From positions 1-64,000 of the forward strand of contig NZ_KB894774.1 of assembly GCF_000374625.1 (NCBI RefSeq): a stretch of DNA of 64,000 bases. The letters run 5' to 3'. Under the pieces are notes generated by a model. The model was not told where the DNA came from, did not search any database, and saw only the letters and a list, made by a program, of their open reading frames with translations. Positions 25,519 to 34,585 of the stretch are shown here, piece by piece. The translations under genes and the position numbers were made by a program. This stretch comes from Allobrachymonas chironomi DSM 19884. GTDB taxonomy: Bacteria; Pseudomonadota; Gammaproteobacteria; Burkholderiales; Burkholderiaceae_C. Within the stretch, counting starts at the first letter, position 1; each line of letters begins with the position of its first letter.

Positions 25519-26133
25519 TTACTGGCCGTCGGCTTCAGCTGCAGGCGCGTCGGCGGCCTGCGGCTTGGTGTCCTTGGAACTGCTTGCCTTCTTGCGGCCA
25601 GGTGCGATCATCATGATCATCTGGCGGCCTTCCAGCTTGGGGAACTGTTCTACCACGATGCTGTCGCCGAGTTCGTCACGGATGCGCTGCAGCAGGTCCA
25701 TGCCCAGCTGCTGGTGCGTGATCTCGCGGCCGCGGAAGCGCAGCGTGATCTTGCACTTGTCGCCGTCTTCGAGGAAGCGGCGGATGTTGCGCATCTTGAT
25801 GTTGTAGTCGCCATCATCGGTGCCGGGGCGGAACTTGACTTCCTTGACATCAATGACTTTCTGCTTGGCCTTGGCTTCGGCAGCTTTCTTCTGTTCCTGG
25901 TACTTGAATTTGCCGTAGTCCATCAGGCGGCAGACCGGTGGATTGGCCGTGGCGGCAATTTCCACCAGGTCCACATCCAGGTCTCCGGCCATGCGCAGGG
26001 CTTCCTGCAGGGAAACGATGCCGAGAGGCTCGTTGTCCGGGCTGGACAGGCGTACTTCAGGAGCCGTGATTTCACGGTTCAGACGGTGCTTGCGTTCTTC
26101 ACGGTGGCGGCGGTCACGATATTCGGTAGCGAT
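25519..26133 (-). CDS. infC: Translation initiation factor IF-3 with ATC start codon
   Basis: 204 residues. The most upstream family-like residues begin (M)[20 protein letters not shown], which requires initiation at ATC (26133-26131), preceded 8 nt away by AAAGGAT. An ATG start would need an extra N-terminal leader (26163) without family support. IF-3 genes use rare start codons (AUU in E. coli, AUC in related bacteria) so that IF-3, which discriminates against them, represses its own synthesis. The N domain ([11 protein letters not shown]), the linker ([16 protein letters not shown]) and the C domain ([19 protein letters not shown]) are complete. A C-terminal Lys/Ala-rich tail extends past the fold. 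Confidence 0.93.
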   Translation of the reverse strand: MATEYRDRRHREERKHRLNREITAPEVRLSSPDNEPLGIVSLQEALRMAGDLDVDLVEIAATANPPVCRLMDYGKFKYQEQKKAAEAKAKQKVIDVKEVKFRPGTDDGDYNIKMRNIRRFLEDGDKCKITLRFRGREITHQQLGMDLLQRIRDELGDSIVVEQFPKLEGRQMIMMIAPGRKKASSSKDTKPQAADAPAAEADGQ

Positions 26134-26211
26134 GGTAGATATCCTTTTTTCAGTTACGGTCAATCACGCAAGACAGGCGACCACCCATTGCTGGCTGGCC
26201 ACCGAAAGCGG

Positions 26212-28143
26212 TCAGACAGAAGGGGTTTCTGCCTGCAGGGACTTGCGGGCGATGTCCTGCTGGAGCAGTTCAGTGAATGCATCCACCGACATCACGCCAA
26301 GATCCTGGTTGCCTCTGGCGCGTACGGCTACGCTGTTGTGCTCTTTTTCCTTGTCGCCAACGACCAGGATGTACGGCAGCTTCTGCGTAGCATAACTGCG
26401 TATTTTATAGGTAATCTTGTCGTTGTGCAGGTCCGTGATGACCCGAATGCCTTGTTTTCGCAGCGTTTCTGCCACGTTTCGGGCGTAATCGGCCTGTGCA
26501 TCGGTGATATTGAGCACGGCAACCTGCACCGGAGCCAGCCAGGAGGGCAGGGCACCCGCATATTGTTCGATCAGGATACCGATGAATCGTTCCATGCTGC
26601 CAACAATGGCGCGATGCAGCATCACCGGGCGGTGGCGGTTGCCGTCCTCGCCCACGAACTCGGCGTCCAGGCGTTCCGGCATGGAGAAATCGACCTGGAT
26701 GGTACCGCACTGCCATTCACGGCCGATGGCGTCCTTCAGCGTGTATTCGATCTTGGGGCCGTAAAAGGCACCATCGCCGGGGGAGATCACGTAGTCGCAG
26801 CCGGAAGCGCGCAGGCTTTCCATCAGCGCATGTTCGGCCTTGTCCCAGACCTCGTCGGAGCCGATGCGCTGCTCGGGACGGGTAGACACCTTGTAGATGA
26901 TGTTGCTGAAACCGAAATCGGCATACACCTTCTGCAGCAGGGCGGTGAAGGCGCTGCATTCGGCCAGGATCTGGTCTTCGGTACAGAAGATGTGGCCGTC
27001 ATCCTGCGTGAAGGCGCGCACGCGCATGATGCCGTGCAGGCCGCCGCTGGGTTCGTTGCGGTGGCACTGACCGAATTCGCCGTAGCGCAGCGGCAGGTCG
27101 CGGTAGCTGCGCACGCCCTGCTTGTAGATCAGGATGTGGCCCGGGCAGTTCATCGGCTTGAGGGCGTAATCGCGCTTTTCCGATTCGGTGGTGAACATGT
27201 TTTCACGGTACTTGTCCCAGTGGCCGGTCTTTTCCCACAGCCCCTTGTCGAGCAACTGCGGCCCCTTGACTTCCTGGTAGCCGTTGTCGCGGTAGACGTT
27301 GCGCATGTATTGCTCCACCTGCTGCCAGATGGTCCAGCCCTTGGGGTGCCAGAACACGGTGCCGGGGGAGTGCTCGTCGATGTGGAACAGGTCGAGTTCG
27401 CGTGCCAGCTTGCGATGGTCGCGCTTTTCGGCTTCTTCCAGCATGTGCAGGTACTGCTTGAGCTCGTCCTTGCTGGCCCAGGCGGTGCCGTAGATGCGTT
27501 GCAGCATCTCGTTCCTGCTGTCGCCGCGCCAGTAGGCACCGGCCACCTTCATCAGCTTGAAGTGCTTGAGCTTGCCGGTGCTGGGCACGTGCGGGCCGCG
27601 GCACAGATCCTCGAAAGCGCCTTCGCGGTAGAGGGAGACATCTTCGTTGCTGGGGATGCTGGCGATGATCTCGGCCTTGTAGTCTTCGCCCATGCCCTTG
27701 AAGTAGGCCACGGCCTCGTCACGCGGCAGCACACGGCGCTGCACCGGCTCGTCCTTGTTGGCGAGCTCGGTCATTTTCTTCTCGATGGCGACCAGGTCTT
27801 CCGGGGTGAAGGGGCGCTTGTAGGAGAAGTCGTAGTAGAAACCGTTGTCGATCACCGGGCCGATGGTGACTTGCGCATCCGGGAACAGTTCCTTGACGGC
27901 ATAGGCCAGCAGGTGGGCGGTGGAGTGGCGGATCATGTCCAGGCCGTCGGCGTCCTTGGCGGTGACGATGGCCAGGTTGGCATCCTGCTCAATCAGGTAG
28001 CTGGTATCGACCAGCTTGTCGTCCACCTTGCCGCCCAGGGCGGCCTTGGCCAGACCGCTGCCAATGCTGGCGGCGACATCGGCCACGGTGACTGCCTGTT
28101 CGAAACTGCGCTGGGAACCGTCGGGAAGAGTGATCTGGATCAT
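26212..28143 (-). CDS. thrS: Threonyl-tRNA synthetase
   Basis: 643 residues from ATG 28143 ([20 protein letters not shown]), matching the E. coli length of 642. Order: TGS domain, editing domain with the [16 protein letters not shown] zinc-like motif, class II core ([54 protein letters not shown]) and the anticodon-binding domain. Catalytic zinc ligands Cys and His are present in MNCPGH and QDDGH. No clear Shine-Dalgarno sequence is seen; a nearby ATG at 28152 is an alternative start. An intrinsic terminator and a Thr-rich leader peptide lie upstream, implying transcription attenuation. Confidence 0.97.
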   Translation of the reverse strand: MIQITLPDGSQRSFEQAVTVADVAASIGSGLAKAALGGKVDDKLVDTSYLIEQDANLAIVTAKDADGLDMIRHSTAHLLAYAVKELFPDAQVTIGPVIDNGFYYDFSYKRPFTPEDLVAIEKKMTELANKDEPVQRRVLPRDEAVAYFKGMGEDYKAEIIASIPSNEDVSLYREGAFEDLCRGPHVPSTGKLKHFKLMKVAGAYWRGDSRNEMLQRIYGTAWASKDELKQYLHMLEEAEKRDHRKLARELDLFHIDEHSPGTVFWHPKGWTIWQQVEQYMRNVYRDNGYQEVKGPQLLDKGLWEKTGHWDKYRENMFTTESEKRDYALKPMNCPGHILIYKQGVRSYRDLPLRYGEFGQCHRNEPSGGLHGIMRVRAFTQDDGHIFCTEDQILAECSAFTALLQKVYADFGFSNIIYKVSTRPEQRIGSDEVWDKAEHALMESLRASGCDYVISPGDGAFYGPKIEYTLKDAIGREWQCGTIQVDFSMPERLDAEFVGEDGNRHRPVMLHRAIVGSMERFIGILIEQYAGALPSWLAPVQVAVLNITDAQADYARNVAETLRKQGIRVITDLHNDKITYKIRSYATQKLPYILVVGDKEKEHNSVAVRARGNQDLGVMSVDAFTELLQQDIARKSLQAETPSV

Positions 28144-28165
28144 GGTGTGCATCAATGAGGGCAAG

Positions 28166-28188
28166 AAAAAAGCGCGGGGTGCCGCGCT
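28166..28188 (-). terminator. Intrinsic terminator in the thrS leader (attenuator)
   Basis: On the minus strand AGCGCGG pairs with CCGCGCT around a 4-nt loop and is followed by TTTTT, ending about 22 nt before the thrS start codon. No gene on this strand upstream needs a terminator, so it acts on the thrS leader transcript itself. Confidence 0.85.
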
Positions 28189-28209
28189 TGTGGGGGAGGG
28201 TTTTCCGGG

Positions 28210-28299
28210 TCAGGCCGGGAAAACCGGGCGCGCAGGCAGCTTGCCGGCAGCCGTGGTGCGGTTGCCGTGCGTGGATGTGGTGCTAGTTCGCGGTGTCAT
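28210..28299 (-). CDS. Threonine-rich leader peptide of thrS
   Basis: A 29-residue frame, ATG 28299 to TGA 28210, starting MTPRTSTTSTHGNRTT. Seven of the first 16 residues are Thr and two are Ser. A GGAAAGG site lies 12 nt upstream of the ATG. The stop codon falls inside a second hairpin (GGTTTTCC/GGAAAACC, about 28200-28226), and an intrinsic terminator follows at 28166-28188. That is the classical layout of a leader-peptide attenuator: slow translation of Thr codons when charged tRNA-Thr is scarce would favour an alternative fold (CGCGC in the peptide region with GCGCG of the terminator stem) and allow thrS transcription. Confidence 0.7.
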   Translation of the reverse strand: MTPRTSTTSTHGNRTTAAGKLPARPVFPA

Positions 28300-28361
28300 A
28301 ACCCGTACTGCCTTTCCTGCTCTTGTAGGTTGAAGGGAATACCTGCATTTTACCCCGTCTG

Positions 28362-28374
28362 TGCCAGACTGGCA
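28362..28374. promoter_or_regulatory. 13-bp palindrome in the thrS upstream region
   Basis: TGCCAG-A-CTGGCA is a perfect 6-bp inverted repeat with a one-base centre. It lies 10 bases upstream, on the minus strand, of a -10-like TAAAAT (near 28347-28352). It could be an operator; no -35 match is good. Confidence 0.3.
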
Positions 28375-28503
28375 TGACACGGCCTGCATGGGCGTGGCAA
28401 ATGTGTACAAATCATGACCCGCGGCCGGATGGGCTCCGGTACACTTGCGGCATCGGGTGCCTGCAGCCAGCGCACCCTTGATGATGAAAGCAAGAGAAAT
28501 CCT

Positions 28504-29130
28504 ATGGCACATTACGATCCCCCCTTTGAAATTCATGTGCACGGCGAGGTCTCTCTGCACCCCGAGGTGACGACTGACGATGTGGCAGAGGCGCTGCGCC
28601 CGCTGTGGCAGTACGCCGGTGCGCGTTCGCTGGCCGAAGGCGCTGCCAGTGCCTACGACGAAGAGCCCGGTATCCAGTACGACCAGCGCCAGAACCTGTT
28701 GCGCATGTGCTGGACGGTCCGCGGCGACGAGGCGTTTCGTCGCAGCATTGATGACATGTGCATGAACCTCAACGAGCTCGCCAGTACCGGCGCGCCCATC
28801 GAGGTCACCTTTTACGATACCGAATATGACGACGAGGACAGTGAGAGTCGCGGCGAGGAAGCACGCGATGATTTCATGATCGTGTTCGTCGGGCCGACGC
28901 CTGCGGCCATCATGCAGATCCAGCGCGATCTGCTGGTGCAGGACGTGATTGCCGTGATGGAGCGCCATTTCGACAGCAGCGAGCTGCGCGGCGTGGTCGA
29001 GGAAGTGGACAAGCTGTTCACGCAGCGCTTTGACGCGCTGGTCGAATCGCTGGAGCTGGGCAAGCCGCCGAGCGGCTCCGGCCCGGCCGGGCATCGCGGA
29101 AACGGCCGCAACAAGCGCCACCTGCACTGA
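28504..29130 (+). CDS. Conserved Burkholderiales protein (DUF6806-like), unknown function
   Basis: A 208-residue acidic protein starting at ATG 28504 (MAHYDPPFEIHVHGEVSLHP). Notable segments are LRPLWQYAGARSLAEGAASA, YDEEPGIQYD, LRMCWTVRGDEAFRRSIDDM and DFMIVFVGPTPAAIMQIQRD. The C terminus is Gly/Arg/His-rich (GNGRNKRHLH). There are no signal peptide or membrane segments. I associate this pattern with a family of unknown function seen in Burkholderiales, from memory. It is 6 nt upstream of the transporter gene, so probably cotranscribed. Confidence 0.7.
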   Translation: MAHYDPPFEIHVHGEVSLHPEVTTDDVAEALRPLWQYAGARSLAEGAASAYDEEPGIQYDQRQNLLRMCWTVRGDEAFRRSIDDMCMNLNELASTGAPIEVTFYDTEYDDEDSESRGEEARDDFMIVFVGPTPAAIMQIQRDLLVQDVIAVMERHFDSSELRGVVEEVDKLFTQRFDALVESLELGKPPSGSGPAGHRGNGRNKRHLH

Positions 29131-29136
29131 TCGTCC

Positions 29137-30435
29137 ATGTTCGCCTTGCTGCCTGACGGGGCGCTCAGGCCCGGAGTGCGCCGGCGCGAGGTGTTTGGCT
29201 GGGCACTCTACGACTTTGCCAATTCCGGCTACACCACGGTGGTGCTCACGGCGGTGTTCTCGGCCTATTTTGTTTCGGCCGTGGCTGGCGCTGCCAGCTG
29301 GGCCACGCTGCTCTGGACGCTGGCGATCGGTCTTTCGAACACGATCGTGATGCTGCTGATGCCGGCGCTGGGGGCCTGGGCTGACCAGAGCGCGGCCAAG
29401 AAGCGGCTGCTGATGCTGGTGACGCTGCTGTGCGTGCTGTCTACCGCCGCGCTGGCGCTGGCGCAGCCGGGCATGGTGCTGCTGGCCGTGCTGCTGACCG
29501 TCATCTCCAATATGTTCTACAGCATGGGCGAATCGCTCACGGCGGCGTTTCTGCCGGAGCTGGCGCAGCCAGAGGCGATGGGGCGAGTCAGCGGCCTGGG
29601 CTGGGGCTTGGGCTATGCCGGCGGCATGCTGACGCTGGCGGTCTGCCTGGCCTTTGTGCTGTGGGCGCAGGCCCAGGGCATGCCGGCGGGCGAGTACGTG
29701 GCCATCACCATGCTGATCACGGCGGCGCTCTATGGCCTGCCGGCACTGGGCACGTTTGCACTGTTGCGCGAGCATGCACAGCCCCGGCCGCAGACGGCGC
29801 GCACCGGCATCGCGCAGGCATTGGGCCAGCTGCGCGACACCTGGGCGCAGACGCGGCAGCTGCCTGATCTGCGTCTGCTGCTGGGCAGCACCGTGTGCTA
29901 TCAGGCCGGGGTGGCAGTGGCGATCACGCTGGCGGCCATTTATGCCGAGCAGGTGATCGGTTTCGAGTCGCAGGAAACCATGATCATGGTGCTGGCGCTG
30001 AACCTGGCGGCGGCGCTGGGGGCACTGCTGTTTGGCCAGCTGCAGGACCGCATCGGTCACCGGTTGGCGCTGGGGTTGACGCTGCTGGGCTGGATCGCGG
30101 TTTGCCTGTTGGCGGCATCGGCCACGGGCAAGCCGCAGTTCTGGGTGGCTGCCACGGTGGCCGGGCTGTGCATGGGTAGCAGTCAGTCGGCCGGGCGTGC
30201 CATGGTCGGGCTGTTTGCACCGCCACGGCAGCTGGCCGAATACTTTGGCCTGTGGACTACGGCGACGCGGCTGGCCAGCATCCTCGGGCCGATCAGCTAT
30301 GGGCTGATCACCTGGGTGGCTTCGGGCAACCAGCGCGTGGCGATCCTGGCCTGCAGCCTGTTTTTCGTGGCCGGCCTGGCATTTCTGTGGCCAATGCGGG
30401 TGCAGCGTGGCCGGCAGGCGGCGCTGGCGGCCTGA
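29137..30435 (+). CDS. UMF1/Atg22-like MFS transporter
   Basis: A 432-residue membrane protein. The N-terminal signature GWALYDFANSGYTTVVLTAV is diagnostic of the UMF1 family (related to yeast Atg22). About 12 hydrophobic segments follow, with the MFS loop motif GAWADQSAAKKRLL after helix 2 and a repeat of it in the second half (GQLQDRIGHRLALG). Family members are proposed to export amino acids or other small molecules, but the substrate here is unknown. Convergent with murI, 15 nt apart. Confidence 0.9.
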   Translation: MFALLPDGALRPGVRRREVFGWALYDFANSGYTTVVLTAVFSAYFVSAVAGAASWATLLWTLAIGLSNTIVMLLMPALGAWADQSAAKKRLLMLVTLLCVLSTAALALAQPGMVLLAVLLTVISNMFYSMGESLTAAFLPELAQPEAMGRVSGLGWGLGYAGGMLTLAVCLAFVLWAQAQGMPAGEYVAITMLITAALYGLPALGTFALLREHAQPRPQTARTGIAQALGQLRDTWAQTRQLPDLRLLLGSTVCYQAGVAVAITLAAIYAEQVIGFESQETMIMVLALNLAAALGALLFGQLQDRIGHRLALGLTLLGWIAVCLLAASATGKPQFWVAATVAGLCMGSSQSAGRAMVGLFAPPRQLAEYFGLWTTATRLASILGPISYGLITWVASGNQRVAILACSLFFVAGLAFLWPMRVQRGRQAALAA

Positions 30436-30450
30436 GACCGCTTGGCCGCT

Positions 30451-31308
30451 TCAGAACTGTACCTGTTCCACCCGGGCCTCGTGGATGCCCAGCCACTTGT
30501 CGGCGGCGAGTGCCAGCCGTTCGGGCGCGGCGGTGCAGAGCCAGGACAGCTGGCGCTGGTGGCCGCTGTCCGGTTCCGGGAGGGTCAGCCGGGTTTTTTC
30601 CAGCAGACGGCGCGTCTGCAGTGCTACCGACTCACCGGGATCGATCAGGGTGACGTCCGGCCCGACCAGCTTTTGCAGTGTGCGTGCCGCAAACGGGTAG
30701 TGCGTGCAGCCGAGAGCCAGGGTGTCAATGCCCTGTACCGGATCCTGGCCGACAAAGGGCTCCAGCGCCTGCACATAGGTGGCGCAGAGCTGCTGCACCA
30801 GCGCCAGTCCGGCCGGGCCATCCAGCGCATTCTCGATTGCCAGTGCCAGCCCGTTGCAGGCCTGCACGCGCACATCGTGCTCGCCGCGCCAGGTGTGCAG
30901 CAGCTGCTGGAACTTGCTGCTGGCCACCGTGCCATGTGTGGCCATGATGCCGATGTGGCCGGTGCGGGTGAGGGCGGCAGCCGGCTTGATGGCTGGCTCG
31001 ATGCCGATCAGTGGCAGCGTCGGGTAGCGGAGGCGCAGCTCCTGCGCCGCCTGTGCCGTGGCGGTATTGCAGGCCACCACCAGCGCCTTGATGTGGTAGC
31101 GCTCTACCAGATAATCGGCGATGGCAAAGCTGCGTGACTGGATCTCGTCGGTGCTGCGTTCGCCATAGGGTGCCCAGGCGGTATCGGCCAGGTAGACCAT
31201 GTCCTCCTGCGGCAGCACGTGCAGCAGCTCGCGCAGCACGCTGAGCCCGCCAACGCCGCTGTCGAACACGCCCACCGGCTGGCGGGAAAAATCGGTCTCG
31301 CTCACCAT
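30451..31308 (-). CDS. murI: Glutamate racemase
   Basis: 285 residues. Motifs FDSGVGGLSVL (Asp15-Ser16 region), VVACNTATAQA with catalytic Cys80 and LALGCTHYPF with catalytic Cys201 are all intact, so it is the true racemase rather than an aspartate racemase. It makes D-glutamate for peptidoglycan. Length is in the usual range of 260-290. It lies 13 nt downstream of the FAH-family gene on the same strand. Confidence 0.96.
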   Translation of the reverse strand: MVSETDFSRQPVGVFDSGVGGLSVLRELLHVLPQEDMVYLADTAWAPYGERSTDEIQSRSFAIADYLVERYHIKALVVACNTATAQAAQELRLRYPTLPLIGIEPAIKPAAALTRTGHIGIMATHGTVASSKFQQLLHTWRGEHDVRVQACNGLALAIENALDGPAGLALVQQLCATYVQALEPFVGQDPVQGIDTLALGCTHYPFAARTLQKLVGPDVTLIDPGESVALQTRRLLEKTRLTLPEPDSGHQRQLSWLCTAAPERLALAADKWLGIHEARVEQVQF

Positions 31309-31321
31309 CTGCCGGGGCTGG

Positions 31322-32029
31322 TCAGGCGGCAGGCGCGATGGTCAGGTCGATGCTGCCCACGCCTTCGACTTCGCCATGCAGCTGGTCACCCGGCTGCACC
31401 GGGCCCACGCCTTCGGGCGTGCCGGTGTAGATCAGGTCGCCGGGCTGCAGCGTGTAGTAGCGCGACAGGTCGGCAATCACTTCGCGGATGTTCCAGATCA
31501 GCTGGTTCAGATTGCCGGCCTGGCGCTGCTCGCCGTTGAGCTGCAGCGTGATCGCGCCTTGCTCCAGCACCTGCTCCGGCATGGGCACGATGGGAGACAG
31601 CACGGCGGCACCCTCGAAGTTCTTGCCGGTGTCCCAGGGGCGGCCCTTGTCACGTGACTGGTATTGCAGATCGCGGCGCGTCATGTCAAAGCCGCAGGCA
31701 TAGCCGTAGATGTGCTGGTGCGCATCGGCTTCATCGATGTTGCGGCCCGCCTTGCCGATGGCCACGACCAGCTCCATCTCGTAGTGCAGATTGCTGGTGC
31801 GCGGCGCGTAGGGCAGGCTGCTGCCAGACGGGATCAGGTGCGCATTCGACTTGACGAAGTAGAAGGCCGGATCGACCGCCTTGTCGACGGTAAAGCCCAT
31901 CTCGATGGCGTGTGCCAGGTAGTTGCGGCCAACGCAGAAAATGCGGTTGACAGGGAAGCGGCGGCCGTCACCGGCAATGGCTGCCGAGGCGACCGGGGGT
32001 GGCGGGAAAAGATAGGTGTCCTGGGTCAT
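31322..32029 (-). CDS. Fumarylacetoacetate hydrolase family protein
   Basis: 235 residues from ATG 32029 (MTQDTYLFPPPPVASAAI). The FAH fold signature is complete: IFCVGRNYLAHAIEMG, DPAFYFVKSNAHLIPSG, HYEMELVVAIG with metal ligands Glu-x-Glu, and GFDMTRRDLQ with the third ligand Asp. Near the end is the family motif GDLIYTGTPEGVGPVQPGD. Small FAH proteins act as acylpyruvases, oxaloacetate decarboxylases or isomerases; substrate unknown. Downstream of fumarase and upstream of murI. Confidence 0.92.
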   Translation of the reverse strand: MTQDTYLFPPPPVASAAIAGDGRRFPVNRIFCVGRNYLAHAIEMGFTVDKAVDPAFYFVKSNAHLIPSGSSLPYAPRTSNLHYEMELVVAIGKAGRNIDEADAHQHIYGYACGFDMTRRDLQYQSRDKGRPWDTGKNFEGAAVLSPIVPMPEQVLEQGAITLQLNGEQRQAGNLNQLIWNIREVIADLSRYYTLQPGDLIYTGTPEGVGPVQPGDQLHGEVEGVGSIDLTIAPAA

Positions 32030-32049
32030 GGCATGGCCTCGCAAGGGGG

Positions 32050-32079
32050 AAAAGGGCGGTAGCCGGAAGGCCACCGCCC
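32050..32079 (-). terminator. Intrinsic terminator after fumarase
   Basis: Minus strand: GGGCGGT-G-GCC with loop TTCC and GGC-T-ACCGCCC, an 11-bp stem with one G-T pair, followed by TTTTCCCCC. Located 24 nt past the fumarase stop. Confidence 0.75.
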
Positions 32080-32102
32080 GGAGCGCTCCGGCAACAGAGC
32101 GA

Positions 32103-33656
32103 TCAGGCGCTGGTGATGTCGATGCCCTTGAATTCGCCAGTGGCGATGCGCTTTTCCCACTCGGCCGGGCCGGTGATGTGGGCGCTGGTGCCGCCGGCGT
32201 CTACCGCCACGGTGACCGGCATGTCGACCACGTCGAATTCGTAGATGGCTTCCATGCCCAGATCCTCGAAGCCGACGACCTTGGCCTGCTTGATCGCCTT
32301 GGACACCAGGTAGGCGGCACCACCCACGGCCATCAGGTAGGCCGACTTGTGGTTCTTGATGGATTCGATGGCGACCGGGCCGCGCTCGGCCTTGCCGATC
32401 ATGGCGATCAGGCCGGTCTGCTCCAGCATCATGTCGGTGAACTTGTCCATGCGGGTGGCGGTGGTCGGGCCGGCGGGGCCGACCACTTCATCGCCCACCG
32501 GATCGACCGGGCCGACGTAGTAGATCACGCGGTTGGTGAAGTCGACCGGCAGCTTTTCGCCCTTGGCCAGCATGTCCTGGATGCGCTTGTGGGCGGCATC
32601 GCGGCCGGTCAGCATCTTGCCGTTGAGCAGCAGGGTCTGGCCCGGCTTCCAGCTGGCGACTTCTTCCTTGGTCAGGGTGTTGAGGTCGACGCGCTTGCTG
32701 GTTTCGGTGTTGGGCGTCCAGTTGACCTGGGGCCACAGATCCAGGCTGGGTGCCTCCAGGTAGACCGGGCCGCTGCCGTCCATGACGAAATGGGCGTGAC
32801 GGGTCGCAGCGCAGTTCGGAATCATGGCTACCGGCTTGGAGGCGGCGTGCGTGGGGTACATGGCGATCTTGACATCCAGCACGGTGGTCAGGCCGCCCAG
32901 GCCTTGTGCACCAATGCCGAGTGCGTTGACCTTTTCGAACAGCTCCAGACGCAGCTCCTCGACCTGGTCCAGCTTCTCGCCCTTGGCGGATTTTTCCTGC
33001 AGCTGGTACATGTCCAGATCTTCCATCAGGCTTTGCTTGGCCAGCAGCATCGCCTTCTCGGCGGTACCGCCGATGCCGATGCCGAGCATGCCCGGCGGAC
33101 ACCAGCCGGCACCCATGGTCGGCACGGTCTTCAGCACCCAGTCGACCAGGCTGTCGGACGGGTTCAGCATGACGAACTTGGTCTTGTTCTCGGAGCCGCC
33201 GCCCTTGGCTGCGACGGTCACGTCCAGCTTGTCGCCGGGCACCAGCTCGACAAAGATCACGGCAGGCGTGTTGTCCTTGGTGTTCTTGCGCGCGAAGTGG
33301 GGATCGGCCACGACGGATGCGCGCAGGCGGTTTTCGGCCAGGTTGTAGCCACGGCGCACGCCTTCGTTGATGGCGTCATCAAGCGAACCGCTCAGGCCCT
33401 CGAAGCGCACGTCCATGCCCACCTTCAGGAACACGTTGACGATACCGGTGTCCTGGCAGATCGGGCGATGGCCGGTGGCGGACATCTTGCTGTTGGTGAG
33501 GATCTGCGCCATGGCGTCCTTCGCCGCAGGGGATTGCTCGCGCTCGTAGGCGCGCGCCAGGTGCTGGATGTAGTCAGCCGGGTGGTAGTAGCTGATGTAC
33601 TGCAGCGCGCCAGCAATCGATTCGATCAGATCGTCCTGCTTGATGATGGTCGTCAT
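32103..33656 (-). CDS. fumA: Fumarate hydratase class I (iron-sulfur)
   Basis: 517 residues from ATG 33656 (MTTIIKQDDLIESIAGALQY); longer in-frame extensions upstream lack homology. Both alpha and beta domains are present in one chain. Cluster-binding Cys candidates lie in RPICQDTG, PNCAATRH and GWCPPGMLGIGIGG. The C-terminal domain has VGPVDPVGDEVVGPAGPTTA and VGGAAYLV. It hydrates fumarate to malate in the TCA cycle with a [4Fe-4S] cluster. The gene stands alone with its own promoter region. Confidence 0.95.
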   Translation of the reverse strand: MTTIIKQDDLIESIAGALQYISYYHPADYIQHLARAYEREQSPAAKDAMAQILTNSKMSATGHRPICQDTGIVNVFLKVGMDVRFEGLSGSLDDAINEGVRRGYNLAENRLRASVVADPHFARKNTKDNTPAVIFVELVPGDKLDVTVAAKGGGSENKTKFVMLNPSDSLVDWVLKTVPTMGAGWCPPGMLGIGIGGTAEKAMLLAKQSLMEDLDMYQLQEKSAKGEKLDQVEELRLELFEKVNALGIGAQGLGGLTTVLDVKIAMYPTHAASKPVAMIPNCAATRHAHFVMDGSGPVYLEAPSLDLWPQVNWTPNTETSKRVDLNTLTKEEVASWKPGQTLLLNGKMLTGRDAAHKRIQDMLAKGEKLPVDFTNRVIYYVGPVDPVGDEVVGPAGPTTATRMDKFTDMMLEQTGLIAMIGKAERGPVAIESIKNHKSAYLMAVGGAAYLVSKAIKQAKVVGFEDLGMEAIYEFDVVDMPVTVAVDAGGTSAHITGPAEWEKRIATGEFKGIDITSA

Positions 33657-33796
33657 GTGTGTCCTCGTTATGGGTATGGAATGGGCTTGCCTGGCGCGTG
33701 GCCGGGCAACATGACGGATTTTAGCGCTTGGTGCAGGGGATGGTGATCGATTGGGGCTATGGGCGGGATAACGTGGAGCCGGCGGTGACAGTGCGC

Positions 33797-33822
33797 AAAA
33801 AACCGCCATCCGGAAATGGCGG
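33797..33822 (-). terminator. Intrinsic terminator after the EcsC-like gene
   Basis: Minus strand: CCGCCAT, 6-nt loop, ATGGCGG followed by TTTTTTGCGC. It lies 26 nt past the stop at 33849. Confidence 0.88.
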
Positions 33823-33848
33823 TGGCTTGCCTGCAGACTGGTGCCGGC

Positions 33849-34418
33849 TCAGGTGGCCGGCCGCTTCAGCCACAGCGGAAAGCGTCGCTTCTTCTCCGGC
33901 AGCACCTCGGCCACCCGGGACGTGACCGGCCCCGGCAGCGCCGGCACATGGCCGGCCTCGAGGCAGACGCGCACGCATTCGCGGATGTGCTGCTCGCCCA
34001 GATAGCGCAGCGCCGCATAGCCCAGCGAGGCGGCGGCCACCTGGCCGGCAATCGGCACGTAGCGCACGGCCTGCTTGGTGGTCAGGCGCACGCCCACCAT
34101 CTTGATGGCGCGCAGTACCAGGTCACGCGTGACCATGCGGCCGACCATCACGGCACCCACGGTGGCGATCGCCTTTTGCAGTTTCTCCTGACGCTCCGGA
34201 TCCATGCGGCTGATCTGCTCCGGTGTCAGGCCGAAGGCCTGGTTGATCTGCGGGATCAGCTTGCTCATCAGCGTGGCATCGACAAACAGGTCCATGCCCG
34301 GAATCGGCACCATGCTGGTCACGGCACCAGTCATGGCCTTGCGGTGCAGCATGGCGCGCGAGCGCCTGACGGCCTTTTCCAGTGTCGGGTGGCCCTGTGC
34401 CATTTCCAGTGCATTCAT
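33849..34418 (-). CDS. EcsC/DUF697-like membrane-associated protein
   Basis: 189 residues. Hydrophobic and glycine-bearing motifs VTSMVPIPGMDLFVDATLMS and YVPIAGQVAAASLGYAALRY resemble EcsC/DUF697-type proteins, where a VPxPG motif precedes amphipathic helices. A helical segment RAMLHRKAM precedes the first. The C terminus is basic (EKKRRFPLWLKRPAT). The function of such proteins is poorly known; some associate with membranes or GTPases. It forms its own transcription unit, divergent from the patatin gene. Confidence 0.6.
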   Translation of the reverse strand: MNALEMAQGHPTLEKAVRRSRAMLHRKAMTGAVTSMVPIPGMDLFVDATLMSKLIPQINQAFGLTPEQISRMDPERQEKLQKAIATVGAVMVGRMVTRDLVLRAIKMVGVRLTTKQAVRYVPIAGQVAAASLGYAALRYLGEQHIRECVRVCLEAGHVPALPGPVTSRVAEVLPEKKRRFPLWLKRPAT

Positions 34419-34585
34419 GTTGCAGACTCCTCAAGCGGTGGTGAACAGCGGATTAGATGGGTCAGGATGCCTGCAGGTTCAATATCCGGGACAAATCCTG
34501 CTGTAAGCAGATGCTATTTTCCGGCCGATCACGTGATGCAGTGCACGGATTTACACTTGGATCATCACCCACTGTCCGATTGTTC

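Noticed and set aside
25204-28158. A 984-codon plus-strand open frame opposite infC and thrS
   Set aside because: Shadow of thrS and infC on the opposite strand; no domain.
28210-30060. A 616-codon minus-strand open frame over the transporter and DUF6806-like genes
   Set aside because: Only its last 29 codons (the Thr-rich leader peptide with its own ATG) are supported. The rest is the shadow of two plus-strand genes.
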